Assembly (NCBI RefSeq): GCF_011297335.1
Contig: NZ_JAAOTJ010000002.1
Span: forward strand, 620,001 to 684,000
From: Catellatospora methionotrophica
Lineage (GTDB): Bacteria; Actinomycetota; Actinomycetes; Mycobacteriales; Micromonosporaceae
DNA length: 64,000 nt
Direction: 5' to 3'
The notes beneath the pieces were generated by a model. It saw only the letters and a list, made by a program, of their open reading frames with translations. It did not search any database and was not told the origin of the DNA. Each line of letters starts with the position of its first letter. The stretch's first letter is position 1. Shown here in pieces: positions 53,345 to 61,654 of this stretch. A program made the position numbers and the translations under genes.

Positions 53345-53376
53345 GTCCGGCACCGTAGAACGGGAACGCGGGCCTG

Positions 53377-53391
53377 GTACAGATCCTGTAC
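53377..53391. promoter_or_regulatory. palindrome GTACAG-ATC-CTGTAC, candidate HxlR operator
   Basis: Six-base perfect arms with a 3-base spacer in the 110-bp divergent gap, directly before a weak -35 (TGGATC, 53392-53397) and TACCGT -10 (53416-53421) of the methyltransferase gene. HxlR proteins bind GTAC-containing repeats next to their own genes, which supports the assignment. Confidence 0.55.
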
Positions 53392-53454
53392 TGGATCGGA
53401 CATCGGGCGGCTTCCTACCGTGAACCCATCATGAGACACGACAGGAGCACCACC

Positions 53455-54279
53455 ATGACCACCGCACCGAGCGACGACAGCGCGCTCAAGGCCAAGCACC
53501 GCGCGATGTGGGCGCTGGGCGACTACCCGGCCGTCGCCGCCGAGGTCATCCCCGAACTCGGCACCGTCCTGGCCGGGGCCGTCGCCGCCGGACCGGGCGT
53601 CCGCCTGCTCGACGTCGGCGCCGGCTCGGGCAACGCAGCGATCCCCGCCGCGCTCGCCGGGGCCGACGTCGTCGCCAGCGACCTGACGCCCGAACTGCTG
53701 GACGTCGGCCGCGCCCTGGCCGAGCAGCGCGGCGCGAAGCTGACCTGGGAGCAGGCCGACGCCGAGGCGCTGCCGTACGCCGACGCGTCGTTCGACGCCG
53801 TCATGTCCTGCGTCGGGGTCATGTTCGCCCCGCACCACCAGCCCGCCGCCGACGAACTGGTCCGGGTCTGCCGCCCCGGCGGGACCATCGGGCTGGCGAA
53901 CTGGACGCCGCAGGGGTTCATCGGGCAGATGTTCGCCGTGCTGAAGCCGTACGCCGCCCCGCCGCCGCCCGGAGCGCAGCCGCCGCCGCTGTGGGGCAGC
54001 GAGGAGCACGTCACCGCCCTGTTCGGCGACCGGGTCACCGACGTCGTCGCGCAGCGCCGCACCGTGCGGGTGGACCGGTTCGCCACGGCCGAAGAGTTCC
54101 GCGACTTCTTCAAGGCGACGTACGGCCCCACCATCGCGGTGTACCGCAACATCGCCGACCAGCCCGACAAGGTCGCCGCCCTCGACGAGGCGCTGGCCGA
54201 ACTCGGCCGCCGCAACGACCTCGGCCGGGGCGCGATGGACTGGGAATACCTGCTCTACACCGCGCGCCGCGCGGGCTGA
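53455..54279 (+). CDS. class I SAM-dependent methyltransferase
   Basis: A 274-aa methyltransferase: KHRAMWALGDYPAVAAEV at the start, motif I VRLLDVGAGSGNAAIPAALAG, motif II VVASDLTPELLDVGRA, EQADAEALPYADASFDAVMSCVGVMFA and RPGGTIGLANWTP. This is the UbiE/COQ5-like group of actinobacterial methyltransferases with the C-terminal FATAEEFRDFFKATYGPT segment. RBS AGGAG; frame open eight codons upstream. It is divergent from the broken HxlR gene, which probably repressed it. Substrate not evident. Confidence 0.9.
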   Translation: MTTAPSDDSALKAKHRAMWALGDYPAVAAEVIPELGTVLAGAVAAGPGVRLLDVGAGSGNAAIPAALAGADVVASDLTPELLDVGRALAEQRGAKLTWEQADAEALPYADASFDAVMSCVGVMFAPHHQPAADELVRVCRPGGTIGLANWTPQGFIGQMFAVLKPYAAPPPPGAQPPPLWGSEEHVTALFGDRVTDVVAQRRTVRVDRFATAEEFRDFFKATYGPTIAVYRNIADQPDKVAALDEALAELGRRNDLGRGAMDWEYLLYTARRAG

Positions 54280-54286
54280 CGGGCCC

Positions 54287-54312
54287 GGGGCGCGCCCGCA
54301 CGGGCGCGCCCC
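54287..54312 (+). terminator. terminator after the methyltransferase gene
   Basis: Arms GGGGCGCGCCC (54287-54297) and GGGCGCGCCCC (54302-54312), 11 bp perfect with a 4-base loop, 8 bases after the stop. Confidence 0.75.
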
Positions 54313-54384
54313 GCACGTCGGCTAGCCTGGACCGATCGCCGACGAAGCCGCAGGACGGCCGCGGCCGACGGAGGCGGAGACGGC

Positions 54385-55101
54385 ATGGGTGCACGGCTGC
54401 AGGAACTCGGCTGGCGGCAGACGCCGATGGGCGTCATCAGCCTGCGCCGCCGCTGGGACCCGATGTTCGCCACCGACGTGTACGAGGTCAAACTCGACGA
54501 CGACTTCCTCATGTCGAGCCTGTTCACCGTCGCCGAGGAGGCCGTGGCCGCGCTGGCCCTGGCCGAGCTGGACGGCACCGGCTTCGACGTCGCCGTCGGC
54601 GGGCTCGGCCTGGGCTACACGGCGCTGACCGTCCTGCAGGACGAGCGGGTCGACGCGCTGCTGGTCATCGACGCGCTGCCCGACGTCATCGCCTGGCACG
54701 AGCAGGGCCTGATCCCGGCGGGCACGACGCTGACCGCCGACCCGCGCTGCCGCCTGGCCGAGGGCGACTTCTTCGCCCGCTGCGCGTCGGCGGAAGGCCT
54801 CGACCCGCACCGGCCCGGACGGCGCTTCCACGCCATCGTCGTCGACATCGACCACTCGCCCAGCCACCTGCTGCACCCCAGCCACGCGGGCTTCTACGAG
54901 CCCGCCGGGCTGCGCCGGCTCGCCGAGCACCTGCACCCCGGCGGCGTGTTCACGCTGTGGTCCAACGACCCGCCCGAGGAGCAGTTCACCGCCCGGCTGG
55001 CCGCGGTGTTCGCCGGCGTGCGGGCCGAGGTCGTCAGCTTCCCGAACCCGCTGCAGGACCGGGAGTCCACCAACACCGTCTACGTGGCCAGGCGCCGCTG
55101 A
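54385..55101 (+). CDS. spermidine synthase-like methyltransferase-fold protein
   Basis: A 238-aa protein of the polyamine synthase-like Rossmann group: VAVGGLGLGYTALTVLQDERVDALLVIDALPDVIAWHEQ is motif I with its acidic terminus, and FHAIVVDIDHSPSHLL the active-site region. It lacks the separate N-terminal tetramerisation domain of SpeE and the aminopropyl-donor motifs are not obvious, so it may be a methyltransferase or a catalytically divergent relative. Second spermidine-synthase-like gene in the window (with 44238). Ends 11 bases before the riboswitch promoter. Confidence 0.8.
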   Translation: MGARLQELGWRQTPMGVISLRRRWDPMFATDVYEVKLDDDFLMSSLFTVAEEAVAALALAELDGTGFDVAVGGLGLGYTALTVLQDERVDALLVIDALPDVIAWHEQGLIPAGTTLTADPRCRLAEGDFFARCASAEGLDPHRPGRRFHAIVVDIDHSPSHLLHPSHAGFYEPAGLRRLAEHLHPGGVFTLWSNDPPEEQFTARLAAVFAGVRAEVVSFPNPLQDRESTNTVYVARRR

Positions 55102-55111
55102 CCCGCGCCGG

Positions 55112-55141
55112 TTGACGGCGTTCACGACCGGCGCTTACGGT
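55112..55141 (+). promoter_or_regulatory. promoter of the glycine riboswitch operon
   Basis: TTGACG (55112-55117) and TACGGT (55136-55141) with an 18-base spacer, immediately upstream of the riboswitch. Strong match to actinobacterial sigma-A-type promoters; the transcript would begin around 55148. Confidence 0.6.
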
Positions 55142-55169
55142 ACGGCGGACAACTGCATACCTCGCCGAC

Positions 55170-55355
55170 AGAACCACGGCGGGAGAGGCCCGGTGCGTCC
55201 GGGCCGCCGAAGGAGCAACTCTCCCCGGAATCTCTCAGGCCCACGTACCGCCGTGGCGAGGCGAACTCTGGAAAGTCAGGACGGGAACGTCCTGCGCCCA
55301 AGGTGCAAGCCGCCGCCGCGGTGAAGCTCTCAGGCCCCATGACAGAGGGGGAGGC
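55170..55355 (+). promoter_or_regulatory. tandem glycine riboswitch
   Basis: Two glycine aptamers in a row. Aptamer 1 (about 55175-55265) contains GGGAGAGGCC, GCCGAAGGAGCAA and AATCTCTCAGGC, the conserved core of the class. Aptamer 2 (about 55266-55355) has GGGAACGTCC, CCCAAGGTGCAAGCCGC, GTGAAGCTCTCAGGCCCC and GACAGAGGGGGAGG. Between the second aptamer and the gene an 8-bp hairpin with GTGT loop (55367-55386) and the ribosome site suggest translational or termination control. Riboswitches of this kind turn on glycine cleavage genes when glycine is abundant. Confidence 0.9.
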
Positions 55356-55404
55356 CATCCATCACCGGTGCCGCGTGTGCGGCACCCGGACCAGGGAGCC
55401 TCCC

Positions 55405-56583
55405 GTGAGTGCCGTCGCGTCGTCGACCGCCCACGCCTGTCCTGAACGGGACACGGCCGGGCATGACCAACCTTCCCCCAGGCGCACCCCGCTGCACGAC
55501 GTGCACGTCGGGCTCGGCGCTGTGCTGACCGCGTTCGCCGGCTGGACGATGCCGCTGCGCTACGGCAGCGAGACCGCCGAGCACCACGCCGTACGCCGCG
55601 CCGCCGGGCTGTTCGACCTGACCCACATGGGCGAGATCGAGGTGACCGGCCCCGAGGCCGCAGACATGCTCGACTACGCGCTGACCGGGCGGCTGTCGGC
55701 CGTCGCGGTCGGCCGGGCCCGCTACACGATGCTGTGCGCGCCCGACGGCGGTGTGCTCGACGACCTGGTCGTCTACCGCCTCGACACCGAGCGCTACCTG
55801 GTCGTGGCCAACGCCGCCAATGTCGCCACCGTGTACGCCGCGCTGGCCGGGCGGGCCGCCGGGTTCGACGCCGCCGTCGCCGACGTGTCCGGCGACTGGG
55901 CGCTGATCGCCGTGCAGGGGCCGCGCTCGACCGACGTCCTGCGCGAGGTGACGGACTCCGACGTGGACGCCCTGCGCTACTACGCCATCGACCCCGCTGT
56001 GCTGGCCGGGTTGCCGGTGCTGCTGGCCCGGACCGGCTACACCGGTGAGGACGGCTTCGAGATCTACTGCGCGCCCGGCGACGCGGCCGCCGTATGGGCC
56101 GCGGTGAGCGCGGCGGGTGCGGCACACGGCCTGGTCCCGGCCGGGCTCGCCTGCCGGGACACGCTGCGGCTGGAGGCGGGCATGCCGTTGTACGGCCAGG
56201 AGTTGACCGTCGCGCGCACCCCGTTCGAAGCCGGGCTGGGCCGCGTCGCCGTGCTCGACAAACCCGCCTTCGTGGGCCAGGACGCGCTGCTCGCCCGCCA
56301 GGCGAGCGGTCCGGCCGAGCTGCTGGTCGGGCTGCTGCCCGCTGGGCGGCGCGCGCCCCGGCAGGGCTACGACGTGCTCGACCCGGACACCGGCGTCCGG
56401 ATCGGCACCGTGACCAGCGGCGTGCCGTCGCCGACCCTGGGCCGCCCGATCGCGATGGCGTACGTGCCCGCCGACCGGGCCGCCGTCGGCACCGTGCTCG
56501 CCGTCGACATCCGCGGCAGCCGCGACACCGTCACCGTCGTCGAGCTGCCCTTCTACCGCCGCCAGGCTGGAGGCAACGCGTGA
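55405..56583 (+). CDS. gcvT: aminomethyltransferase, glycine cleavage T protein
   Basis: A 392-aa GcvT from a GTG with GGGAG six bases upstream; an open frame continues 34 codons upstream through the riboswitch hairpin, so earlier starts are unlikely. Folate-binding/aminomethyltransferase regions include LHDVHVGLGAVLTAFAGWTMPLRY, FDLTHMGEIEVTGPEA, TGYTGEDGFEIY and GLACRDTLRLEAGMPLYGQEL. Transfers the aminomethyl group from the lipoyl arm of H protein to tetrahydrofolate. First gene of gcvT-gcvH-glyA, controlled by the upstream glycine riboswitch. Confidence 0.95.
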   Translation: MSAVASSTAHACPERDTAGHDQPSPRRTPLHDVHVGLGAVLTAFAGWTMPLRYGSETAEHHAVRRAAGLFDLTHMGEIEVTGPEAADMLDYALTGRLSAVAVGRARYTMLCAPDGGVLDDLVVYRLDTERYLVVANAANVATVYAALAGRAAGFDAAVADVSGDWALIAVQGPRSTDVLREVTDSDVDALRYYAIDPAVLAGLPVLLARTGYTGEDGFEIYCAPGDAAAVWAAVSAAGAAHGLVPAGLACRDTLRLEAGMPLYGQELTVARTPFEAGLGRVAVLDKPAFVGQDALLARQASGPAELLVGLLPAGRRAPRQGYDVLDPDTGVRIGTVTSGVPSPTLGRPIAMAYVPADRAAVGTVLAVDIRGSRDTVTVVELPFYRRQAGGNA

Positions 56584-56963
56584 ACACCGTTCCGGAGAAC
56601 CTGCGCTACACCCGCGACCACGAGTGGCTGTCCGGCGAGGACGAGCCCGCCGTCGGCATCACCGCGTTCGCGGGCGAGGCCCTGGGCGACATCGTCTACC
56701 TGGAGCTGCCGCCGGTCGGCACCGTCGTCACGGCGGGCGACCCGTGCGGGGAGGTCGAGTCGACCAAGTCGGTCAGTGAGCTGTACGCCCCGGCCGACGG
56801 TGAGATCGTCGCGGTGAACCCGGCCGTGGCCGAGGACCCGTCGCTGGTCAACGCCGATCCGTACGGGCAGGGCTGGCTGTTCCGGCTGCGCCTGACCGGC
56901 ACCCCGGAGCTGCTGGACGCGGCGGAGTACGCCGCGCTGATCGGTGCGGAGGCGAGCCGGTGA
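56580..56963 (+). CDS. gcvH: glycine cleavage H protein
   Basis: A 127-aa lipoyl carrier with [10 protein letters not shown] carrying the lipoylated Lys. The GTG start overlaps the gcvT stop by 4 bases. Shuttles the methylamine group between P, T and L proteins. Expected full-length for GcvH. Confidence 0.95.
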   Translation: MNTVPENLRYTRDHEWLSGEDEPAVGITAFAGEALGDIVYLELPPVGTVVTAGDPCGEVESTKSVSELYAPADGEIVAVNPAVAEDPSLVNADPYGQGWLFRLRLTGTPELLDAAEYAALIGAEASR

Positions 56964-58231
56964 CGACGCTGGACGCCCCGCTGGCCGACTTCGACCCCGA
57001 GGTGTACGCGGCGCTGCGCGCCGAGCTGGGCCGCCAGCGCGACACCCTGGAGATGATCGCGAGCGAGAACTTCGCGCCGCTGGCGGTGCTGCAGGCGCAG
57101 GGTTCGGTGCTGACCAACAAGTACGCCGAGGGTTATCCCGGGCGGCGCTACTACGGCGGCTGTGAGCACGTCGACGTGGTGGAGCAGCTGGCGATCGACC
57201 GGGTGAAGGCGCTGTTCGGGGCGGGGTTCGCCAACGTGCAGCCGCACTCGGGCGCGCAGGCCAACGCGGCGGCGATGATGGCGCTGATCCAGCCCGGCGA
57301 CACGATCCTCGGCCTGGACCTGGCGCACGGCGGCCACCTCACCCACGGCATGCGGATCAACTTCTCGGGGCGGCTGTACCACGCGGTGGCCTATCACGTG
57401 TCGGCCGACGACGGCCGGGTCGATCTCGCCGAGGTGGAGCGGCTGGCGCTCGAACACCGGCCCGCTCTGATCATCGCTGGCTGGTCGGCGTACCCCCGGC
57501 AGCTGGACTTCGCCGCCTTCCGCAAGATCGCCGATCTGGTCGGGGCGCGGCTGATGGTGGACATGGCGCACTTTGCCGGGCTGGTCGCGGCGGGCCTGCA
57601 CCCGAATCCGGTGCCGTTCGCCGACGTGGTCACCACCACGACGCACAAGACGCTGGGCGGCCCGCGTGGGGGAGTGGTGCTCAGCAACGACGAGGAGGTC
57701 GCCCGCAAGGTCAACAGTGCGGTGTTCCCGGGGCAGCAGGGTGGTCCGCTGGAGCATGTGATCGCGGCGAAGGCGGTCGGGTTCAAGATGGCGGCGAGCG
57801 CGGAGTTCGCGCAGCGCCAGCAGCGGACCCTCGACGGCGCGCGGCTGCTGGCGCGGCGGCTGGGTGCGGCCGACGTCGCGGCGGCCGGGGTGTCGGTGCT
57901 GACCGGTGGCACGGATGTGCACCTGGTCCTGGTGGATCTGCGGGCGTCGGCGCTGGACGGGCGGCAGGCCGAGGACCGGCTGCACGGCATCGGCATCACG
58001 GTGAACCGCAATGCCGTGCCTGGCGATCCGCGCCCGCCGATGGTCACCTCCGGGCTGCGGATCGGCACCGCCGCGCTGGCCGCGCGGGGGTTCGGCGAGG
58101 CCGACTTCGCCGAGGTCGCCGACATCGTCGCGGCGGCGCTGCTGCCGACCTTCGACGATGCCACCGCCAGCGCCCTGCGGGACCGGGTCGCGGCGCTGAC
58201 CGCCGCGCACCCGCTCTATCCGGCACTGTGA
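56960..58231 (+). CDS. glyA: serine hydroxymethyltransferase
   Basis: A 423-aa SHMT starting at a GTG that overlaps gcvH by 4 bases. [30 protein letters not shown] and the PLP lysine in [14 protein letters not shown] are all present. It converts serine and tetrahydrofolate to glycine and methylene-THF, complementing the T and H proteins. gcvP (glycine decarboxylase) is missing from the operon, so P protein must be encoded elsewhere. Confidence 0.95.
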   Translation: MTTLDAPLADFDPEVYAALRAELGRQRDTLEMIASENFAPLAVLQAQGSVLTNKYAEGYPGRRYYGGCEHVDVVEQLAIDRVKALFGAGFANVQPHSGAQANAAAMMALIQPGDTILGLDLAHGGHLTHGMRINFSGRLYHAVAYHVSADDGRVDLAEVERLALEHRPALIIAGWSAYPRQLDFAAFRKIADLVGARLMVDMAHFAGLVAAGLHPNPVPFADVVTTTTHKTLGGPRGGVVLSNDEEVARKVNSAVFPGQQGGPLEHVIAAKAVGFKMAASAEFAQRQQRTLDGARLLARRLGAADVAAAGVSVLTGGTDVHLVLVDLRASALDGRQAEDRLHGIGITVNRNAVPGDPRPPMVTSGLRIGTAALAARGFGEADFAEVADIVAAALLPTFDDATASALRDRVAALTAAHPLYPAL

Positions 58232-58235
58232 GCAT

Positions 58236-58272
58236 CGTGCCCCTGCCCCCTGTGTAAGGGGGCGGGGGCACG
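58236..58272 (+). terminator. terminator of the gcvT-gcvH-glyA operon
   Basis: Arms CGTGCCCC-T-GCCCCC and GGGGGC-G-GGGGCACG, ~14 bp with one T/G wobble and a 7-base loop, five bases after the glyA stop, followed by ACCCTTT. Confidence 0.8.
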
Positions 58273-58371
58273 ACCCTTTCAAGGTGATCTATGTAGAACT
58301 CTTTCGCTCGTAACTTGATGTTGGTTGAATAGTTTCACTTCCACTCCTCGACACCCCCTGACGGAGAGCTA

Positions 58372-59337
58372 GTGAGACTTCCCCTCGCCCTGCGCAACGC
58401 TGTCGCCGGGCTCGCCACCGCCACCCTCGTCGTGCTCGGCCCCGCCGCGCCCGCCGCGGCGGCGACGACCATCGTCGACAACGCCGCCGGGTTCACCGCC
58501 AGCGCCAACTGGGGCACCTCGGCCTGGTCGACGCAGCGCTACGGCGCCGACTACCGCTTCGCCAGCCCCGACACCACCGTCAGCGACGCGGCCTGGTTCA
58601 CCGCCACGATCGCGGCCGCCGGACCACACACGGTCGAGGTCTGGTACCCGGCCGACGCCGGGTACAACAACGCCACCCCGTTCGTCGTCGCCGCCAGCGG
58701 CGGCAGCCAGACGGTCGTGGTCAACCAGCGCGCCAACGGCGGCCGCTGGGTCAGCCTCGGCACGTTCACCCTGGCCGCGGGCACCCGCAACGTGGTCGGG
58801 GTGAGCCGGTGGACCAACGGCACCGGCTACGTCGTGGCCGACGCGATCCGCCTGACGTCCACGACCGGCGCGCCCGCGTTCTCCCTGCCGCTGGCCAAGA
58901 GCGCCCTGCCGCGCAGCGAGTACGACGACCCGCACCACGACTACCCGGCCATCGACCTGCCCGTCGGCACCGGCACCCCCGCGTACGCCGTGCGCGGCGG
59001 CACCGTCGTGATCATCGACGACAGCTCCTGCGGGCGCGGCGTCAACCTCACCGGCGCCGACGGCAACGTCTACACCTACTGCCACTTCTCGTCGTGGTCG
59101 GTGTCCAACGGCGCGACCGTCGTGGCCGGACAGCAGGTCGGCCTGACCGGCAACACCGGCAACTCGACCGGCCCGCACCTGCACTTCGGCATCCGCACCG
59201 GCAGCACCCGCCGGTGCCCGCAGAACTACCTGCTGGCCCTCTACGACGGGCTCACCCCGCCCGCCGCGACCAGCCTGCCGACGACCGGCTGCTTCTACAC
59301 GAGCCTGACCTCGGCGACGGTCCAGCCGCTCGGCTGA
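58372..59337 (+). CDS. secreted golvesin-like / M23 family metallopeptidase
   Basis: A 321-aa exported protein (signal ending PAAPAAAA). Residues ~33-160 are a golvesin/Xly C-terminal-type domain (SANWGTSAWSTQRYGADYRF, VVGVSRWTNGTGYVVADAIRL), and residues ~185-295 are an M23 LytM-type peptidase with the zinc ligands H189 (HHDY), D195 and the GPHLHFG pair H269/H271. It should cut peptidoglycan cross-bridges or elastin-like peptides. The GTG start has GGAGAG. The golvesin-like domain recurs in the giant enzyme at 10180 and probably aids wall binding. Confidence 0.93.
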   Translation: MRLPLALRNAVAGLATATLVVLGPAAPAAAATTIVDNAAGFTASANWGTSAWSTQRYGADYRFASPDTTVSDAAWFTATIAAAGPHTVEVWYPADAGYNNATPFVVAASGGSQTVVVNQRANGGRWVSLGTFTLAAGTRNVVGVSRWTNGTGYVVADAIRLTSTTGAPAFSLPLAKSALPRSEYDDPHHDYPAIDLPVGTGTPAYAVRGGTVVIIDDSSCGRGVNLTGADGNVYTYCHFSSWSVSNGATVVAGQQVGLTGNTGNSTGPHLHFGIRTGSTRRCPQNYLLALYDGLTPPAATSLPTTGCFYTSLTSATVQPLG

Positions 59338-59346
59338 CCCGCCGCG

Positions 59347-59380
59347 CCGGCGGAGCGCCCGTGCGAGGGCGCTCCGCCGG
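59347..59380 (+). terminator. 14-bp stem terminator of the M23 peptidase gene
   Basis: Perfect arms CCGGCGGAGCGCCC (59347-59360) and GGGCGCTCCGCCGG (59367-59380) with a 6-base loop. Confidence 0.85.
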
Positions 59381-59516
59381 TCGGCTCAGAAGAACCGCAG
59401 ATACAGGTACGGCACCGCCTCGGTCGCGGCCTGCCAGATCTGCCCGATGACAGCCTCGACGGACCGGGTCTATAGTGGACCCTCGTCAATTCACGACGGT
59501 CTGTGGAGGTCCGCCC

Positions 59517-60503
59517 ATGGTGATCAGCGCACCGCCCGCGACGGCCCAGGCCGCACCTCCGCCACCGCGCCGCAGCGCCCGCGGGCTGCTGACCCACCTC
59601 GGCTGGGAAGCGATCCTGCTGGTCCTGGCCGTCATCGCGGCGGTCGCCGTAGGCGCGCAGGGCGGGGGCGACGCGTTCGGCCGCAGGCTGTGGCTGACCA
59701 TGGCCATCGCCGGCCTGCTCGCCGCCGCGTTCGCCTTCTCGCTGCGTACCGCCGCACCGAACCTCGCGGTCGGGGCGCTGGGAGGGCTCGCCGGGACCGT
59801 CTACGCCAAGCTCGTCCAGGCCGACTGGCCGGGCCTGCTCGCCGGTGCCACCGCCGTCGCCGCCGTCGTGGTGTTCAGCCTGATCCTGGGTGTCGTCACC
59901 GGGCTCACCTCCGCACCTGCCTGGGCGGTCTCGCTCGGCGGTCTCGCCGCCGCCCAGGCCGTCGCGCTGGGCGTGGCCGCCGACCGGGGCATCCCGCTGC
60001 GCGGCGGCCCTGACCCGGCGTGGGCCACGTGGGCGTGGCTGGCCCTGTTCGTGCTCGGGTCGCTGGCCGGAGGAGTGGTCTTCCTCAGCGTCGCCGTGCG
60101 GCGCGCACTCGGCGTTGCCCGGCCGGACGGCGAGGTGCCGCGGTTCCAGGCCAAGCGGCTGCTCGGCGCGGTGCTCGGATTCACCGGCTCCGGCCTGCTG
60201 GCCGCGCTCAGCGGCATCGCGCAGGCCGGCTACCTCGGCGGTTCCTTCCCCGTGTCGGACATCCACATGCTGATCGCGGTGGCCGCGGTGCTGCTCGGCG
60301 GACTGAGTGCCTACACCTATCGCGGCGGCGTGGCCGGCACCGTGCTGGCCACCGCGTTGCTGGTGCTCACCCAGACCGCCCTGTTGCTGGCCGGGGCCCC
60401 CACCTGGCTGGCGTTCTCGCTGCCCGCCGGGGTGGCGATCCTGCTCGGTGTGGCGGTCGGCTCGGTGCTGGACAAGATCTCAGGACCCGAGCAGACCGTC
60501 TGA
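59517..60503 (+). CDS. polytopic membrane protein resembling sugar ABC permease
   Basis: A 328-aa protein with about nine hydrophobic helices after an N-terminal Pro-rich tail (ATAQAAPPPPRRS). Segments such as LRTAAPNLAVGALGGLAGTVYAKL and VSDIHMLIAVAAVLLGGLSAYTYRGGVAGTV resemble RbsC-type (BPD_transp_2) permeases, but no ATPase or binding protein is nearby and no EAA-like loop is obvious. Start at the ATG with GGAGG; frame open 14 codons further. Transport role inferred only. Confidence 0.7.
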   Translation: MVISAPPATAQAAPPPPRRSARGLLTHLGWEAILLVLAVIAAVAVGAQGGGDAFGRRLWLTMAIAGLLAAAFAFSLRTAAPNLAVGALGGLAGTVYAKLVQADWPGLLAGATAVAAVVVFSLILGVVTGLTSAPAWAVSLGGLAAAQAVALGVAADRGIPLRGGPDPAWATWAWLALFVLGSLAGGVVFLSVAVRRALGVARPDGEVPRFQAKRLLGAVLGFTGSGLLAALSGIAQAGYLGGSFPVSDIHMLIAVAAVLLGGLSAYTYRGGVAGTVLATALLVLTQTALLLAGAPTWLAFSLPAGVAILLGVAVGSVLDKISGPEQTV

Positions 60504-60685
60504 AACGACGCCACCGGCGACGCCGGGACCCCCGTCCACGGCGCGCGCCGGTTCATCGATCGTGAACGCGCCCGAAGTACCGGCATGGGTACTTCGGGCA
60601 CCGGTGACCCGCCAGGGGCGGGGCTGCCCGGGCCGCGCGGAGCTGCCGCTCGCGCACCCGGGCCGCAGCCGCCGCCCGCGCTAGG

Positions 60686-60964
60686 TCAGGCACATTCGAC
60701 GCACACGTCCTTGCCAGCCGCCGCCCGCTGGTTGCGGTGGCGGACCAGGAAGCACTTCGTGCAGCGGAACTCGTCCGCCTGCTGTGCCACGACCGGCACC
60801 GTCAGCTCCTCGTCGAGCTGTTCGCCGCCGGGCAGGTCGTAGGACTCGCTCTCCTCGACGTCCACCGCCGAAGCGTTGGGCGCATCCCGCCGGGCCCGCA
60901 GTTCCTCGAGGCTGTCTTCCTCGACGGCGGGCGTACGGGGCGTGTCGTAGTCGGTGATTGCCAT
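60686..60964 (-). CDS. DUF4193 family protein
   Basis: A 92-aa acidic protein. The N-terminal DYDTPR, EDSLEELRARR and the C-terminal CTKCFLVRHRNQ...CVECA pair of CxxC motifs (zinc ribbon) match the actinobacterial DUF4193 signature. RBS GGGGGAGAG before the ATG. Function is unknown; the family is conserved in actinobacteria. A longer open frame upstream is not favoured. Confidence 0.9.
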   Translation of the reverse strand: MAITDYDTPRTPAVEEDSLEELRARRDAPNASAVDVEESESYDLPGGEQLDEELTVPVVAQQADEFRCTKCFLVRHRNQRAAAGKDVCVECA

Positions 60965-61654
60965 GGTCTTCTCTCCCCCCTCGTGACGCACCGTTGGAAC
61001 ACCGTCACTGTGGTGCCTATTCCAGTCCCGCCGATGTTGTTCCGCATCACATCGCGGCAGCGGCGGGTTGTTGCAGGTTCAACGCCGGGGCAGTCGTTTC
61101 GGTTCGCAGCTGCGAGGGTCATTTTCCGGCCCTCGCCGGCCCTTTCGACGGCTCCGAGATCCCCTGGTGGGGGAGGTGCTCGAACACCGGCAGCGCCCCG
61201 TCGCGCCAGTGCCGCAGGCGGCGGGGACGAGCTTTTTCCCGCTCCCGCCGGTGCACGTGGCCCACCACCACGTGCGGCCGAGAGTGTAGCCCTCTCCGCT
61301 GTGCCAGATCGTGAACCCCGTGAAGATCGGCGCGCCGTCCGCACCCGGCCGCCTCCAGGCGTGGCGAGGCCGTGGCCGCGGCGAGGTCTCACCACGCACC
61401 GGTCCGTTGCCCGGATGTGCTGCCGACCAGGCGTTCTACGGCGTGCGGGGGCTGCCCAGGGCACACCGGCCGCGCGAGCGCGCGAGGGCCGGTGATCTCG
61501 GCCACGGTGACCTTGGCAGGATGCATGCGGCGAGGTTAGCCGCTGCGGGCGGACATCACGCGGTGAACCGCTCATTCATTCCCGTACAGGACGCCCGGTC
61601 GGGTGTGTCCGCGGCCGCCCGCCGCCACCGGGCGGTGGCGGCGGGCGGCGTCGG
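60965..61654. other. 690-bp region without a supported gene
   Basis: Between the DUF4193 gene and the GH43 gene, both on the minus strand. ORFs here lack ribosome sites and family features. One minus-strand frame (61079-61399) has a locally plausible stretch (IFTGFTIWHSGEGYTLGR) that might be the remnant of a small gene. The GH43 terminator at 61614-61649 is included. Confidence 0.5.
61614..61649 (-). terminator. 16-bp stem terminator of the GH43 gene
   Basis: Perfect 16-base arms (61614-61629 with 61634-61649), 4-base loop, 5 bases past the stop. Confidence 0.85.

Noticed and set aside
55303-55404. Upstream extension of gcvT
   Set aside because: This region is riboswitch and hairpin RNA; the GTG at 55405 has a proper ribosome site and gives the normal GcvT length.
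61079-61399. 106-codon minus-strand ORF between DUF4193 and GH43 genes
   Set aside because: A short stretch looks protein-like but no ribosome site, no family match and the ends are low complexity; kept only as a note.
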